A DNA stretch of 64,000 nucleotides from an uncultured Robinsoniella sp. (GCA_900540475.1 UQGG01000003.1:186001-250000); one strand, 5' to 3'; shown: positions 1 to 9,212, numbered from the stretch's first letter. The notes: generated from the letters alone by a model not told the origin. Numbers and translations: made by a program.

Positions 1-1
1 C

Positions 2-1789
2 TGGTTTTATAATCGGAAAATCTGGCAGAAACTGATGATCACCTTTGTGCTTGCGGTGCTGCTGCCAATCAGTATTTCCTGGTATGTCATGATGAACATG
101 AACCAAAAGCAGATGGAGAATAAGATCCGGGAATTAATGGCGAGCCAGCTGGTACAGATTTCAGAAAGGGTAGATCTGACCCTGGAAATCTACATGAACC
201 TGGTTTACCAGATGAACGTGGACAGCCGTCTGATTGATGAAATCAACGGGTTGAAAAGCAAGGACTTAAACAAACAGGTGGAGAGCCGCCATAATATTTA
301 CAGGCGGCTGCAGGAATACAACAATTCCGTAGGAGGAATCCGGTGTATCAGTGTCATTACGGCGAGCGGTACGGATGTGACCTATGACTGGGGGACAGCC
401 TCTGTCCGGGAGAATATCTGGAAGGATTATGTGGATCTGCGGGAAACCACTGCCTATAAAAAGGCGCAGGAAACTACCGGCATTGCGATTTTACCCACAG
501 ATGTCATGGAACAGAACGGAGAAGAGCTTCCGGTATTTCAGATCGCAAAAGCGATTTACGACCTGGATGAACTGGAAAGGGAACCCATCGCAGCCATTGT
601 TATGATACTGGATGAAAGTATTCTGAAAAAACTCTGTGAAAATGACAGGGAGATTGCCTGGAGCGGAATTAATTTTATTCTGGACGGACAAAACAATATC
701 ATAACTTACCCCAATTCCTTTTTTGCCGGAACTGCGCTGGATGCAGATCAGAATATTACAGATTTTGTCCGTATGACAGGGGAAATGGATGATAAAAAAA
801 TAGGGATCAGTACCGTAAAGGATTCAAAGACAGATTGGGTTTATTATAACGCGTATGATTTAGAGAAAATGCTGGCTGAGATTAACGATTCCAGAAGGAA
901 TGCATTGATCCTGGTGGGACTTCTGATTTTATCGGCATTTATCCTGATCTCAGGTACGGTCCGCAACATAGGGGCATCGGTAAAGACAATTATAACCGGA
1001 ATCCAGGCGGTAAAGGGCGGTGACCTTCAGACGGCGATTCATTTAGAGTATCAGGATGAACTGGGAGAAATCGCCGGAAATTTTAATGATATGACAAAAC
1101 GGGTTTTTGCTCTGATCGGGGAGGTAAAAGGGGTGACGGAAAAGCGGAAAAATGCGGAGATCCGGGCATTAGAAGCACAGATAAACCCCCATTTTTTATA
1201 TAATACCCTGGACTCCATCAACTGGCTGGCAATCAGCCGGGGAGAGGACGAGATCAGTGAAATGCTGAGAAACCTTGGCATAATTCTTCGCTATAGTGTC
1301 AATAAAAGCAATATCGAGGCAAGTATCCCGGAAGTGGCGGACTGGATTGAGAAATACATCAGCCTCCAGCAGATGCGGTTTGACCATGCATTTGAATTTC
1401 AGCTGACGGTACAGGAAGTGTGTAAAGCGTACAAAATCAAGAAACTGCTGATACAGCCGTTTATCGAAAATGCCCTGATCCACGGGTTTAAAGGGATCGA
1501 AGAGGGGGGCATGCTGCGGGTGGATATCTCGCTGACAGAAGAGGAAAAGCACATTTGTGTCATTATTGAAGATAATGGAAACGGGCTTGATCAGGAATTG
1601 GTGGATAAGTATAATGACCGTTCTGCGGCAGTGGAGGAGGATCTGGAAAAGATCGGTTTAAACAATGTGTTTTCCAGGATAGAGATGTATTACGGAAAAG
1701 CTGCCGACTGGAATGTAATCAGCATACCGGATATTGGCACCATCATTACCCTGCGTTTTCCGGCGAATAGAATAGAGGTAGAGATATGA
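2..1789 (+). CDS. YesM-type sensor histidine kinase (5' end outside window)
   Basis: Membrane sensor kinase of a YesM/YesN-like two-component system. The frame is open to the left edge and the residues before the first ATG (position 35) read W-F-Y-N-R-K-I-W-Q-K-L, typical of this family's N-terminus, so the true start is probably upstream of the window. Visible parts: first membrane helix near residues 2-20 (counted from the ATG at 35), an extracytoplasmic sensor region, second helix near 290-310, HAMP linker, a His_kinase domain with the phospho-acceptor His386 in N-P-H-F-L-Y-N, and a HATPase domain with the N box I-E-N-A and G-N-G-L. The stop overlaps the start of the response regulator by 4 bp (ATGA), so the two are translationally coupled. 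Such pairs usually control carbohydrate transport genes; the ligand cannot be read from the sequence. Confidence 0.93.
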   Translation, partial: WFYNRKIWQKLMITFVLAVLLPISISWYVMMNMNQKQMENKIRELMASQLVQISERVDLTLEIYMNLVYQMNVDSRLIDEINGLKSKDLNKQVESRHNIYRRLQEYNNSVGGIRCISVITASGTDVTYDWGTASVRENIWKDYVDLRETTAYKKAQETTGIAILPTDVMEQNGEELPVFQIAKAIYDLDELEREPIAAIVMILDESILKKLCENDREIAWSGINFILDGQNNIITYPNSFFAGTALDADQNITDFVRMTGEMDDKKIGISTVKDSKTDWVYYNAYDLEKMLAEINDSRRNALILVGLLILSAFILISGTVRNIGASVKTIITGIQAVKGGDLQTAIHLEYQDELGEIAGNFNDMTKRVFALIGEVKGVTEKRKNAEIRALEAQINPHFLYNTLDSINWLAISRGEDEISEMLRNLGIILRYSVNKSNIEASIPEVADWIEKYISLQQMRFDHAFEFQLTVQEVCKAYKIKKLLIQPFIENALIHGFKGIEEGGMLRVDISLTEEEKHICVIIEDNGNGLDQELVDKYNDRSAAVEEDLEKIGLNNVFSRIEMYYGKAADWNVISIPDIGTIITLRFPANRIEVEI

Positions 1790-3291
1790 GGATTGTGATT
1801 GTAGAAGATGAGAAGAAAGTACGGGAGGGAATGGCCGCCATGATCGCCAGCCATACCAGCCATACTGTAGCAGCGGAAGCCGCAAATGGAAATGACGGCC
1901 TGGAGAAAATTATAAAGCTCAGACCGGATCTTGTGATAACGGATATCCGCATGCCTGTCCTGGATGGACTGGAGATGATCCGGGAACTGAGAAAGAAGAA
2001 TTTGACCTGCCATATCATCGTTTTAAGCGGATATTCTGAATTTGAATATGCGAAGAAAGCCATTACCTACGGCGTAGACGAATATCTGTTGAAGCCTTTG
2101 ACGTCCTCTGACATACAGCATGCGTTATGCAAAATAGAAGAAAAGATGGAACAGGAATTGCTGGCATTGAAAGGAACCCCGGAGAGCTGTCTGCGGGATA
2201 TTATTGAGGGGAGCCCCGAACCGGATCTGATGGAAATCTTCGGGTTTGAGAAAAATATGAAATTCCTGATGGCTGCCGGCTATTTAGGAAGTATGTCCAA
2301 AGAATATGAGGACCGGGTGCAGGAATTTTTTCAATACAGCAAAGTAAACGATTTAAACTTACATATTTCCGGCTGCTATCAGGGGAACAGCAGGATTTTC
2401 TATGCACTGGCGGGAGGTTTTGAGCATTTAGAAGAATACCAGGAAGAGATTTACCGGAAATTGGTGCGGGAATACCAGGGGAAAGGCAGACATCCGCTGT
2501 GGGCGTGCGTTCAGTTTTCGGACAGCGGAGAGATCAGCCGGTGTGCAGAAGCATTAAAGGGTTATCTGGACTATGGGGTTACGGCTTGTGGTTTTCCGGG
2601 ATGGTACGATGAGGAGTACGTAAAGAACTGCAAATGGGAACCGTTTAAAACTCCGGTTAAGATTCTCAGTAAAATAAAGTCGGATATCTGTCAGGAACAA
2701 ATGGAAGAAGCAGGTAAGAATTTAGACCGGTTCACGGAATATCTGCAGGAGCATTCCTTTCGAAAAGAGGAGGTCCGCCAATCCATGATCCGGTGTTATT
2801 TTATGGTGTCCGGTCTGCTGCAGGATCTGGATAAAAAGCGTTTTCAAAAACTTCAGAGCTATAGTCTGGAGCATACCTTAAACCAGATCTTAACCTGGGA
2901 AGAAATGAAACAGAATTTTGGCAGGATCCGGGAGGTCCTGGTACAGGGCAAAGCAAGAAGGCAGGATATCAGCAATTATATAATTGTGAAAGTCCTTAAC
3001 TATATACAGGAACACTACCGGGAAAAAATAGTTTTAGACGAGGTGGCGGTGCAGATGGGACTGACGCCGGAATATTTAAGTACGCTGTTTAACCGGGAGG
3101 TAAAAGAGAATTTCACCGTATTTTTAAAGAAATTCCGCATAGATCATGCCAAACGTCTTCTGACCGGAACGGATAAGAAAATCTATGAGGTGGCACAGGA
3201 GGTGGGATACAGCGATGCAAAATATTTTATCAAGGTATTTAAAGAAGAAGAAGGAATATCTCCGGGAGATTATCGTGAAATGCAGCATTAG
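1786..3291 (+). CDS. YesN-type response regulator, REC plus AraC DNA-binding domain
   Basis: Cytoplasmic response regulator, 501 residues. The N-terminal receiver domain has the phospho-acceptor Asp53 in V-I-T-D-I-R-M-P and the switch Lys in L-L-K-P. A long middle region carries no motif I recognise. The last 100 residues are an AraC-type pair of helix-turn-helices (from V-L-N-Y-I-Q-E-H-Y to the C-terminal I-S-P-G-D-Y-R-E). It begins inside the stop codon of the kinase gene and is certainly its partner. The downstream solute-binding protein starts within its last codons, which makes a three-gene unit. Confidence 0.94.
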   Translation: MRIVIVEDEKKVREGMAAMIASHTSHTVAAEAANGNDGLEKIIKLRPDLVITDIRMPVLDGLEMIRELRKKNLTCHIIVLSGYSEFEYAKKAITYGVDEYLLKPLTSSDIQHALCKIEEKMEQELLALKGTPESCLRDIIEGSPEPDLMEIFGFEKNMKFLMAAGYLGSMSKEYEDRVQEFFQYSKVNDLNLHISGCYQGNSRIFYALAGGFEHLEEYQEEIYRKLVREYQGKGRHPLWACVQFSDSGEISRCAEALKGYLDYGVTACGFPGWYDEEYVKNCKWEPFKTPVKILSKIKSDICQEQMEEAGKNLDRFTEYLQEHSFRKEEVRQSMIRCYFMVSGLLQDLDKKRFQKLQSYSLEHTLNQILTWEEMKQNFGRIREVLVQGKARRQDISNYIIVKVLNYIQEHYREKIVLDEVAVQMGLTPEYLSTLFNREVKENFTVFLKKFRIDHAKRLLTGTDKKIYEVAQEVGYSDAKYFIKVFKEEEGISPGDYREMQH

Positions 3292-4462
3292 CATCGCAGG
3301 ATTGTGCATGGCAGGCATGCTGTGGGGGTGCAGCAGTGAGAAAAGTACCATAGCGGACACAGCTGCCCGGGAGGATGGGAAAGAATCGCTTGTTTTGTGG
3401 TCCTATTATGAAACTAAGGAGCAGCAGGAGAGCCTGGACCGTCTCATCCATGATTTTAATACCTCCCAGGGGCGTTACCGGATGACCTGGGAATATCATG
3501 GACCTGTGATTGAGTTCAACAAAAAGCTTGCCCTAGCCCTGACGGAAAAGGAAATGCCGGATCTGATCATTGCAGACCAGTCCAACATGCAGGCGTACAT
3601 CAGAAAAGGACTGTTAGAAGATATCACTTCTTATGTCCTGTATTCCCAAAAAGAGGAGGAGTACTTTGCGTCCGCCCTTGGATCTGTAAAAAGTCAGGAT
3701 CGTTATTATGGAATGCCTTTTTGCTGCAGTACCGCCGCATTGTTCTATAACAAAGAGTATCTGGAAAAAGCAGGTATCGAGGCACCGGAAAATCTCCACG
3801 AATTCGTTCTTGCGGCAAAGGTACTGTCTGAGGGAGAAACCTATGGATTTGGAATGCCGGCAGCCAGCGGAAGCCAGTCCGCCTCTTCGGTTCTGCCCTG
3901 GGTCATTTCAGCCGGGGACAGTAAAAACATATTGGAATGTGACGAGACCCAAAATTTCTTTGGCGTCATCCGGGAACTGGTACAATCCGCTTCCATGCCA
4001 AAAGAATGCATTAACTGGTCCAACAACGATGTGGCACGCAGCTTTCTGGCTGGTGAAATTGCCATGATGGAAAACAGTATGGATGTACTTCCGCTTTTGG
4101 AAAAAAGCAATATTTCCGCAGGCGTTATAAAATTACCCACAGGCGGAGGCGGCAATCCCATGGCTGGCGGTGAAAATCTGGGAATACTGAAAGGAAAGAA
4201 TAAAAACGCAGCGCTGGCATTTTTGGACTTTTATCTGGATGACCAGGTGATGGAGCAGATCTGTGGACCCCAGTTTGGTCTTGCACCCAAAAAAGAACTT
4301 GCGAGAAAACAGGCGGAGAAAGATTCAAAGTATAAGGTATTTGAAGAAGAGCTGGAGAACAGTGTCAGCATGGACAATTATGCCCAATGGTCTGCAGTGT
4401 CAGAAAAACTGTCCGAGGTTCTGGTAGATACTATTTTAGAAAAACAAAAAGCAGGGGGATGA
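3275..4462 (+). CDS. ABC-type extracellular solute-binding lipoprotein (family 1)
   Basis: Probable sugar-binding lipoprotein anchored on the outer face of the membrane. I chose the GTG at 3275 because GGGAG lies 7 nt upstream and the result is a normal lipoprotein signal (K-C-S-I-S-I-A-G-L-C..., lipobox L-W-G-C). Longer in-frame starts at 3185 and 3215 would put a charged extension before the signal. The mature part has the family 1 periplasmic-binding fold pattern (early V-L-W-S-Y-Y, then Y-G-M-P-F, then a C-terminal A-L-A-F-L-D-F-Y-L). It overlaps the yesN-like gene by 17 bp. No ABC permease genes follow, so it either serves a transporter encoded elsewhere (perhaps upstream of the window) or acts as a co-receptor for the kinase. 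Confidence 0.85.
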   Translation: MKCSISIAGLCMAGMLWGCSSEKSTIADTAAREDGKESLVLWSYYETKEQQESLDRLIHDFNTSQGRYRMTWEYHGPVIEFNKKLALALTEKEMPDLIIADQSNMQAYIRKGLLEDITSYVLYSQKEEEYFASALGSVKSQDRYYGMPFCCSTAALFYNKEYLEKAGIEAPENLHEFVLAAKVLSEGETYGFGMPAASGSQSASSVLPWVISAGDSKNILECDETQNFFGVIRELVQSASMPKECINWSNNDVARSFLAGEIAMMENSMDVLPLLEKSNISAGVIKLPTGGGGNPMAGGENLGILKGKNKNAALAFLDFYLDDQVMEQICGPQFGLAPKKELARKQAEKDSKYKVFEEELENSVSMDNYAQWSAVSEKLSEVLVDTILEKQKAGG

Positions 4463-4522
4463 AGGAATACCAGAATTTTATCTTCTTTATACTGATAAAA
4501 TTCTGGCATTCCTTATTTTTTT
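4463..4522 (+). terminator. Rho-independent terminator after the YesMN/SBP unit
   Basis: A long hairpin with arms around AGGAATACCAGAATTTTATC and its complement at 4494-4514 (single-base bulges), followed by a run of T at 4516-4522. It directly follows the stop of the solute-binding protein gene. Confidence 0.85.
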
Positions 4523-4592
4523 ATGCTATATTAAAAGATAGTGGGATTTTCTGTCCCAAAATGTAAAAATAAAGAATGAGGTATCTATAGAG

Positions 4593-5546
4593 ATGAAATG
4601 GAATAAATTTACGTTAAAAACCCTGACAGAAGCAGAAGATATTGTCATATCTGCTTTGGCTGACGCTGGTGTGGAAGGGGTTGAAATTGAAGACAAAGTG
4701 CCCCTTACGGAATCTGACAAGCAGCAGATGTTTGTGGATATCCTTCCTGACGGACCGGAGGATGATGGGATCGCCTATTTAAGTTTTTATCTGGAAGAAG
4801 ATGTGGATAAGGAAGAGATGTTAAAAAATGTCCGCAGGGAATTAGAAGAACTCCGTACCTTTATGGATATCGGAGAAGGAACCATTGTGGAGAGCCAGAC
4901 AGAAGATAAGGACTGGATCAACAACTGGAAACAGTATTTCCATCAGTTCTATGTGGATGATATTCTCATCATACCTTCCTGGGAAGAAGTAAAGGAAGGC
5001 GATGAAGATAAAATGATTATCCATATCGATCCAGGAACGGCATTCGGAACCGGTATGCATGAAACTACACAGCTGTGTATGCGGCAATTAAAAAAATATG
5101 TAAATGCTGATACACAAATCCTGGATGTGGGAACCGGAAGCGGAATCCTGTCCATTGTTGCCATAAAGCTTGGCGCCAAACATGCGGTGGGAACGGATCT
5201 GGATCCATGTGCGATCAGTGCCACCAAAGAAAACCTGGAAGTCAATGAAATTGCACCGGAAAAGATGGATGTAATGATCGGAAACATTATCGATGATAAG
5301 AAGATCCAGGATCAGGTGGGATATGAAAAATATGACATTGTGGCAGCGAACATTCTGGCAGATGTGCTGGTTCCGCTGACGCCGGTTATCATAAATCAGA
5401 TGAAGAAGGGCGGCATTTATATCACATCCGGCATTATAGATGAAAAAGAGGATTGTGTGGTAGAAGCAGTCAAAGCAGCAGGACTGGAAGTGTTGGAAGT
5501 GACACACCAGGGCGAGTGGGTATCTGTAACAGCAAGAAAGAACTAG
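4593..5546 (+). CDS. prmA: Ribosomal protein L11 methyltransferase
   Basis: Cytoplasmic SAM-dependent methyltransferase that trimethylates ribosomal protein L11. At 317 residues it has the normal length. The N-terminal substrate-binding domain (M-K-W-N-K-F...) precedes the class I methyltransferase domain with motif I L-D-V-G-T-G-S-G at residues 177-184. The D-P-G-T-A-F-G-T-G-M-H-E-T-T-Q-L-C stretch before it is characteristic of PrmA. The next gene, rsmE, begins 8 nt after its stop, the usual PrmA-RsmE pairing in Firmicutes, so both are ribosome-modifying enzymes on one transcript. Confidence 0.97.
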   Translation: MKWNKFTLKTLTEAEDIVISALADAGVEGVEIEDKVPLTESDKQQMFVDILPDGPEDDGIAYLSFYLEEDVDKEEMLKNVRRELEELRTFMDIGEGTIVESQTEDKDWINNWKQYFHQFYVDDILIIPSWEEVKEGDEDKMIIHIDPGTAFGTGMHETTQLCMRQLKKYVNADTQILDVGTGSGILSIVAIKLGAKHAVGTDLDPCAISATKENLEVNEIAPEKMDVMIGNIIDDKKIQDQVGYEKYDIVAANILADVLVPLTPVIINQMKKGGIYITSGIIDEKEDCVVEAVKAAGLEVLEVTHQGEWVSVTARKN

Positions 5547-5554
5547 GTGGATTC

Positions 5555-6295
5555 ATGTATCATTTTTTTGTGTCTCCCGATCAGATTGGAGAAAAAGAAA
5601 TTGTTATAACAGGTGAGGATGTAAATCATATCAAAAATGTACTCCGTATGAATACCGGAGAACAGGTCAGTATCAGCAGCGGACAGGACAATAAGGAATA
5701 CCGGTGCGAAATTACAGGATTTGACATCAATGAAGTCCGGACAATGATTATGTGGGTGGAAGAAGCCGGCATGGAACTCTCTTCTAAAATCTATCTTTTT
5801 CAGGGTCTGCCTAAGAATGACAAAATGGAACTTATCATACAGAAAGCAGTGGAACTTGGGGTTTATGAAATTATCCCGGTGGCAACCAGACGGGCTGTTG
5901 TAAAGCTGGATGCCAAAAAAGAAGAAGCGAAGAGAAAGCGTTGGAACAGCATTTCCACAAGCGCTGCAAAGCAGTCAAAACGCACCGTAGTACCGGCAGT
6001 GACAAAGGTGATGGGGTTTAAAGAGGCGGTCAGCTATGCAGAAGAACTGGATATCAAACTGATTCCCTATGAACTGGCATCGGGAATGGGGAAGACAAAA
6101 GAGGTCATTGGCAATATCCAAAAGGGCCAGTCCATAGGAGTCTTTATCGGTCCCGAAGGTGGATTTGATGAATCAGAAGTAGAAGCTGCAAGAGAGGCAG
6201 GGGCGGTGCCTATTACGCTTGGAAAACGCATTTTAAGAACGGAAACAGCCGGTATGACAGTTTTGTCAATACTGATGTTTACGCTGGAGGACTAG
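5555..6295 (+). CDS. rsmE: 16S rRNA (uracil(1498)-N(3))-methyltransferase
   Basis: SPOUT-class methyltransferase that methylates N3 of U1498 in 16S rRNA. The start is the ATG at 5555 (M-Y-H-F-F-V), preceded by AGGTGG; a longer in-frame extension back into prmA is not needed. An N-terminal PUA-like RNA-binding domain covers roughly residues 1-75. The C-terminal knotted domain carries the cofactor loop I-G-P-E-G-G-F and the L-G-K-R-I-L-R-T-E-T-A signature. It forms an operon with prmA upstream and a cysteine desulfurase gene downstream. Confidence 0.96.
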   Translation: MYHFFVSPDQIGEKEIVITGEDVNHIKNVLRMNTGEQVSISSGQDNKEYRCEITGFDINEVRTMIMWVEEAGMELSSKIYLFQGLPKNDKMELIIQKAVELGVYEIIPVATRRAVVKLDAKKEEAKRKRWNSISTSAAKQSKRTVVPAVTKVMGFKEAVSYAEELDIKLIPYELASGMGKTKEVIGNIQKGQSIGVFIGPEGGFDESEVEAAREAGAVPITLGKRILRTETAGMTVLSILMFTLED

Positions 6296-6331
6296 TACCG
6301 CAGATCTATTTGCGGTATGCAGGAGGTATAT

Positions 6332-7489
6332 ATGGAAGCATATTTAGATAATTCGGCTACCACCAGATGCCTGGAAAGTGTAAAAGACATTGTGGTTAAA
6401 ACCATGATGGAGGATTATGGGAATCCGTCATCCAAGCATCTGCGGGGAGTTAAAGCTGAGCAGTATTTAAAAGAAAGCAGAGAAGTCATTGCGAAAACAA
6501 TGAAGGTAAATGAAAAAGAGATATTCTTTACCTCCGGGGGAACGGAATCCAATAACTGGGCAGTCATTGGAGCGGCAATGGCGAATAAACGCGCCGGAAT
6601 GCATGTAATTACTACGGCGATTGAGCATCCGGCAGTGATTCAGCCCATGCAGTTTCTGGCGGAACAGGGCTTTCGGGTAAGTTACATTCCTGTGGGCAGA
6701 GACGGGAAAGCAGATCTGGATGCGCTTGAAAATGCCATCTGTGATGAAACTATCCTGATTTCCGCCATGTATGTTAACAATGAAGTAGGGGCGGTCCAGC
6801 CATTAGAAGAAATAGCCGCTTTGATTAAAAAGAAGAGGCCCGGCATACTTTTTCATGTGGATGCCATCCAGGCATATGGGAAGTACCGCATCCTCCCCAA
6901 AAAGATGGGAATTGACATGCTGTCGGTAAGTGCCCATAAAATCCATGGACCAAAAGGCGTGGGCTTTTTATATGTAAATGAAAAAGTGAAGATAAAACCC
7001 CTTATTCTGGGAGGCGGACAGCAAAAAGGAATGCGTTCCGGTACGGATAATGTACCAGGGATTGCCGGACTTGGTATGGCTGCAAAAGAGGCATATACAG
7101 GCTTTGAAGAAAAGATCAGCCATTTATACCGGATCAAAGAGTTGTTTGTCAAAGGAGTCAGCGAAATACCGGACACCGTAATCAACAGTCCGGATGGTGT
7201 ACTTGGCGCTCCCCAGATTGTAAGCGTAAGCTTCCTGGGAATTCGAAGTGAGGTGCTGCTTCATGCGCTGGAGGAAAAGGAAATCTATGTATCTTCCGGT
7301 TCCGCATGTTCATCCAATAAGAAGCTGCCCATCAGTACTGTATTAAAAGAAATCGGTCTGGAAAAAGATCTGTTAGAAACAACGGTGCGGTTTAGCTTCA
7401 GCCATTTTACTACGGAGGAAGAAATTGCATATTGTCTGGAAGAGTTAAAGAAGATCGTGCCTGTGCTAAGGAAGTATTCCAGGCATTAG
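6332..7489 (+). CDS. Cysteine desulfurase (NifS/IscS family)
   Basis: PLP-dependent enzyme that removes sulfur from L-cysteine as a protein persulfide. The start at 6332 is fixed by a perfect AGGAGG at 6321-6326. Key residues: PLP-binding Lys203 in S-A-H-K-I-H-G-P-K-G, catalytic Cys326 in S-S-G-S-A-C-S-S-N-K, and the T-S-G-G-T-E-S-N-N phosphate-binding loop. The next gene is thiI. In Bacillus subtilis the dedicated desulfurase NifZ is also encoded next to thiI, so I infer that this enzyme supplies sulfur for tRNA 4-thiouridine rather than acting as the general Fe-S desulfurase. Confidence 0.94.
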   Translation: MEAYLDNSATTRCLESVKDIVVKTMMEDYGNPSSKHLRGVKAEQYLKESREVIAKTMKVNEKEIFFTSGGTESNNWAVIGAAMANKRAGMHVITTAIEHPAVIQPMQFLAEQGFRVSYIPVGRDGKADLDALENAICDETILISAMYVNNEVGAVQPLEEIAALIKKKRPGILFHVDAIQAYGKYRILPKKMGIDMLSVSAHKIHGPKGVGFLYVNEKVKIKPLILGGGQQKGMRSGTDNVPGIAGLGMAAKEAYTGFEEKISHLYRIKELFVKGVSEIPDTVINSPDGVLGAPQIVSVSFLGIRSEVLLHALEEKEIYVSSGSACSSNKKLPISTVLKEIGLEKDLLETTVRFSFSHFTTEEEIAYCLEELKKIVPVLRKYSRH

Positions 7490-7592
7490 TGTCTGGTTGA
7501 AATTTATTCCTGTCATCTGTACGCCTCTTGAGGCACAGGGGTAAGAGCGTAATGTACAAGAGTTTTATATTAAGTTATAGATTGGAGAAAAG

Positions 7593-8771
7593 ATGTTTAA
7601 AGCATTTTTAATAAAATACGGAGAAATAGGAATCAAGGGTAAGAACCGCTATTTATTTGAAGACGCACTGGTAAAACAAATCCGCCATGCGTTAAAAGAA
7701 GTAGAAGGCGAGTTTCTGACTCATAAAGAACAGGGAAGAATCTATGTGGACTGTCTGAGTGCATTTGACTTTGAAGAAACAGTAGAAGCACTGCAGCGGG
7801 TATTTGGAATAGTCGGTATCTGCCCGGTAGTGAAGATAGACGACGAAGGATTCGACAGTCTTGCAAGTGATGTGATTGATTATGTAACTCAGGTTCACCC
7901 CGGAAATAACCAGAGCTTTAAAGTAAATGCCAGAAGAGCGCGCAAGAACTATCCCATGACATCCATGGAGTTAAACTGTGACCTGGGAGAACGGATTCTG
8001 GAAGCATTTGACGGTATGAAAGTAGATGTTCATAAACCGGAGATCCTGCTGAATGTGGAAATCCGTGAAAAAATCTACATTTATTCTAGAATTATACCGG
8101 GACCTGGCGGTATGCCGGTAGGTACCAACGGCAAAGCAATGCTGCTTTTATCCGGCGGAATTGACAGTCCGGTTGCAGGTTATATGATTTCCAAAAGGGG
8201 CGTAAAGATAGATGCGGTATATTTCCACGCACCGCCTTATACAAGTGAACGTGCCAAACAAAAGGTTGTAGATCTGGCGAAACTGGTATCCAGGTATTCG
8301 GGACCGATTAATCTGCATGTGGTAAACTTTACGGATATCCAGCTGTATATTTATGACAAGTGCCCCCATGAAGAACTGACCATCATTATGCGCCGCTATA
8401 TGATGCGCATTGCAGAGCATTTTGCAAAAGAGACCGGGAGCCTTGGGCTGATTACCGGAGAGAGTATCGGACAGGTGGCAAGCCAGACAATGCAGAGCCT
8501 TGCAGCTACCAACGAAGTGTGTACCCTCCCTGTTTTCCGTCCGGTGATCGGATTTGACAAACAGGAAATCGTGGATGTCTCTCTGAAAATCGGAACTTAT
8601 GAGACTTCCATTCTTCCGTTTGAAGACTGCTGTACCATCTTCGTTGCCAAACATCCGGTTACGAAACCGAATATTAATATTATCAAACGTTCCGAAACCA
8701 GTCTGGAAGAAAAAATAGAAGAATTAATGAAAACTGCAATCGAAACAACGGAAACAATCTGGGTGGAATAG
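7593..8771 (+). CDS. thiI: tRNA 4-thiouridine synthetase ThiI
   Basis: Thiolates U8 of tRNA, and in some species also supplies sulfur for thiamine. It has 392 residues with a ferredoxin-like plus THUMP RNA-binding region (about 1-165) and a PP-loop adenylation domain with S-G-G-I-D-S-P at 187-193. The C-terminal rhodanese domain of E. coli ThiI is absent, as is normal in Firmicutes; Cys346 and Cys347 in F-E-D-C-C-T-I-F lie in the conserved cysteine region. It lies 103 bp after the desulfurase gene and probably uses it as persulfide donor. Confidence 0.96.
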   Translation: MFKAFLIKYGEIGIKGKNRYLFEDALVKQIRHALKEVEGEFLTHKEQGRIYVDCLSAFDFEETVEALQRVFGIVGICPVVKIDDEGFDSLASDVIDYVTQVHPGNNQSFKVNARRARKNYPMTSMELNCDLGERILEAFDGMKVDVHKPEILLNVEIREKIYIYSRIIPGPGGMPVGTNGKAMLLLSGGIDSPVAGYMISKRGVKIDAVYFHAPPYTSERAKQKVVDLAKLVSRYSGPINLHVVNFTDIQLYIYDKCPHEELTIIMRRYMMRIAEHFAKETGSLGLITGESIGQVASQTMQSLAATNEVCTLPVFRPVIGFDKQEIVDVSLKIGTYETSILPFEDCCTIFVAKHPVTKPNINIIKRSETSLEEKIEELMKTAIETTETIWVE

Positions 8772-8783
8772 GATATATTAAGG

Positions 8784-8849
8784 CCTGTTGAAAATTGCTT
8801 TCTGACAGATGTGTGTCATGCATCTTGCAGAAAGCATTTTTCAGACATG
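8784..8849. repeat. Degenerate copy of the dispersed palindromic element
   Basis: An imperfect hairpin just after thiI. The left arm reads TGTTGAAAATTGCTTTCTGA and the right arm GCAGAAAGCATTTTTCAGAC. The left arm is closely similar to the left end of the 163-bp element at 15055-15217 (TGTTTGAAAAATGCTTTCTG). It lacks a T run on the plus strand, so it is not a classical terminator, although it may still act as a transcription barrier or 3'-end stabiliser. Confidence 0.6.
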
Positions 8850-8919
8850 AGTATGGATGCAATAAAAAAAGACAAACCGAAAATCGATTTGCCTTTGTAC
8901 TTCGTTTAATCTTATGAGA

Positions 8920-9150
8920 TTAGATGATGTATGGTTTTAAAGCAGCTAAAATGCTGTCAACATCATCTTCAGCATGGATATTTAAGTCGATCGGTTTAGA
9001 TAAATCTAAACTGAAGATACCCATGATAGATTTTGCGTCGATAACGTATCTTCCTGATACAAGATCAAAATCATAATCAAATTTTGTAATATCATTTACA
9101 AATGATTTTACTTTATCGATGGAATTTAAAGAAATCTGTACTGTCTTCAT
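8920..9150 (-). CDS. HPr-like protein lacking the catalytic histidine
   Basis: A 76-residue cytoplasmic protein that fits the HPr fold in its C-terminal half (D-A-K-S-I-M-G-I-F-S-L-D-L). It has no G-L-H-A-R-P-A segment, so the PTS phosphocarrier His15 is missing. The equivalent of regulatory Ser46 is kept as Ser41 in K-S-I-M-G. It is therefore unlikely to pass phosphate in the PTS and may be regulatory, as Crh is in Bacillus. GGGAGG precedes the ATG and a good SigA-type promoter lies upstream. It is a single-gene unit, convergent with thiI and divergent from mtaB. Confidence 0.8.
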   Translation of the reverse strand: MKTVQISLNSIDKVKSFVNDITKFDYDFDLVSGRYVIDAKSIMGIFSLDLSKPIDLNIHAEDDVDSILAALKPYII

Positions 9151-9183
9151 TGGAAAAACCTCCCTTGTATTTTTGTTTCTTAT

Positions 9184-9212
9184 ATCTTACATTTTGTGGT
9201 AACAAAAGTCAA
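9184..9212 (-). promoter_or_regulatory. SigA-type promoter for the HPr-like gene
   Basis: Read on the minus strand: -35 TTGACT (9207-9212), 17-bp spacer, -10 TAAGAT (9184-9189), about 35 nt upstream of the start codon. Inferred from consensus only. Confidence 0.6.

Noticed and set aside
7491..7592. Riboswitch or T-box before thiI
   Set aside because: There is a GCCTC/GAGGC hairpin and an outer TGTAC dyad, but no TPP-riboswitch or T-box core could be recognised in about 100 bp.
8920..9150. Ordinary PTS phosphocarrier HPr
   Set aside because: The catalytic histidine segment is absent, so it cannot be a normal phosphocarrier.
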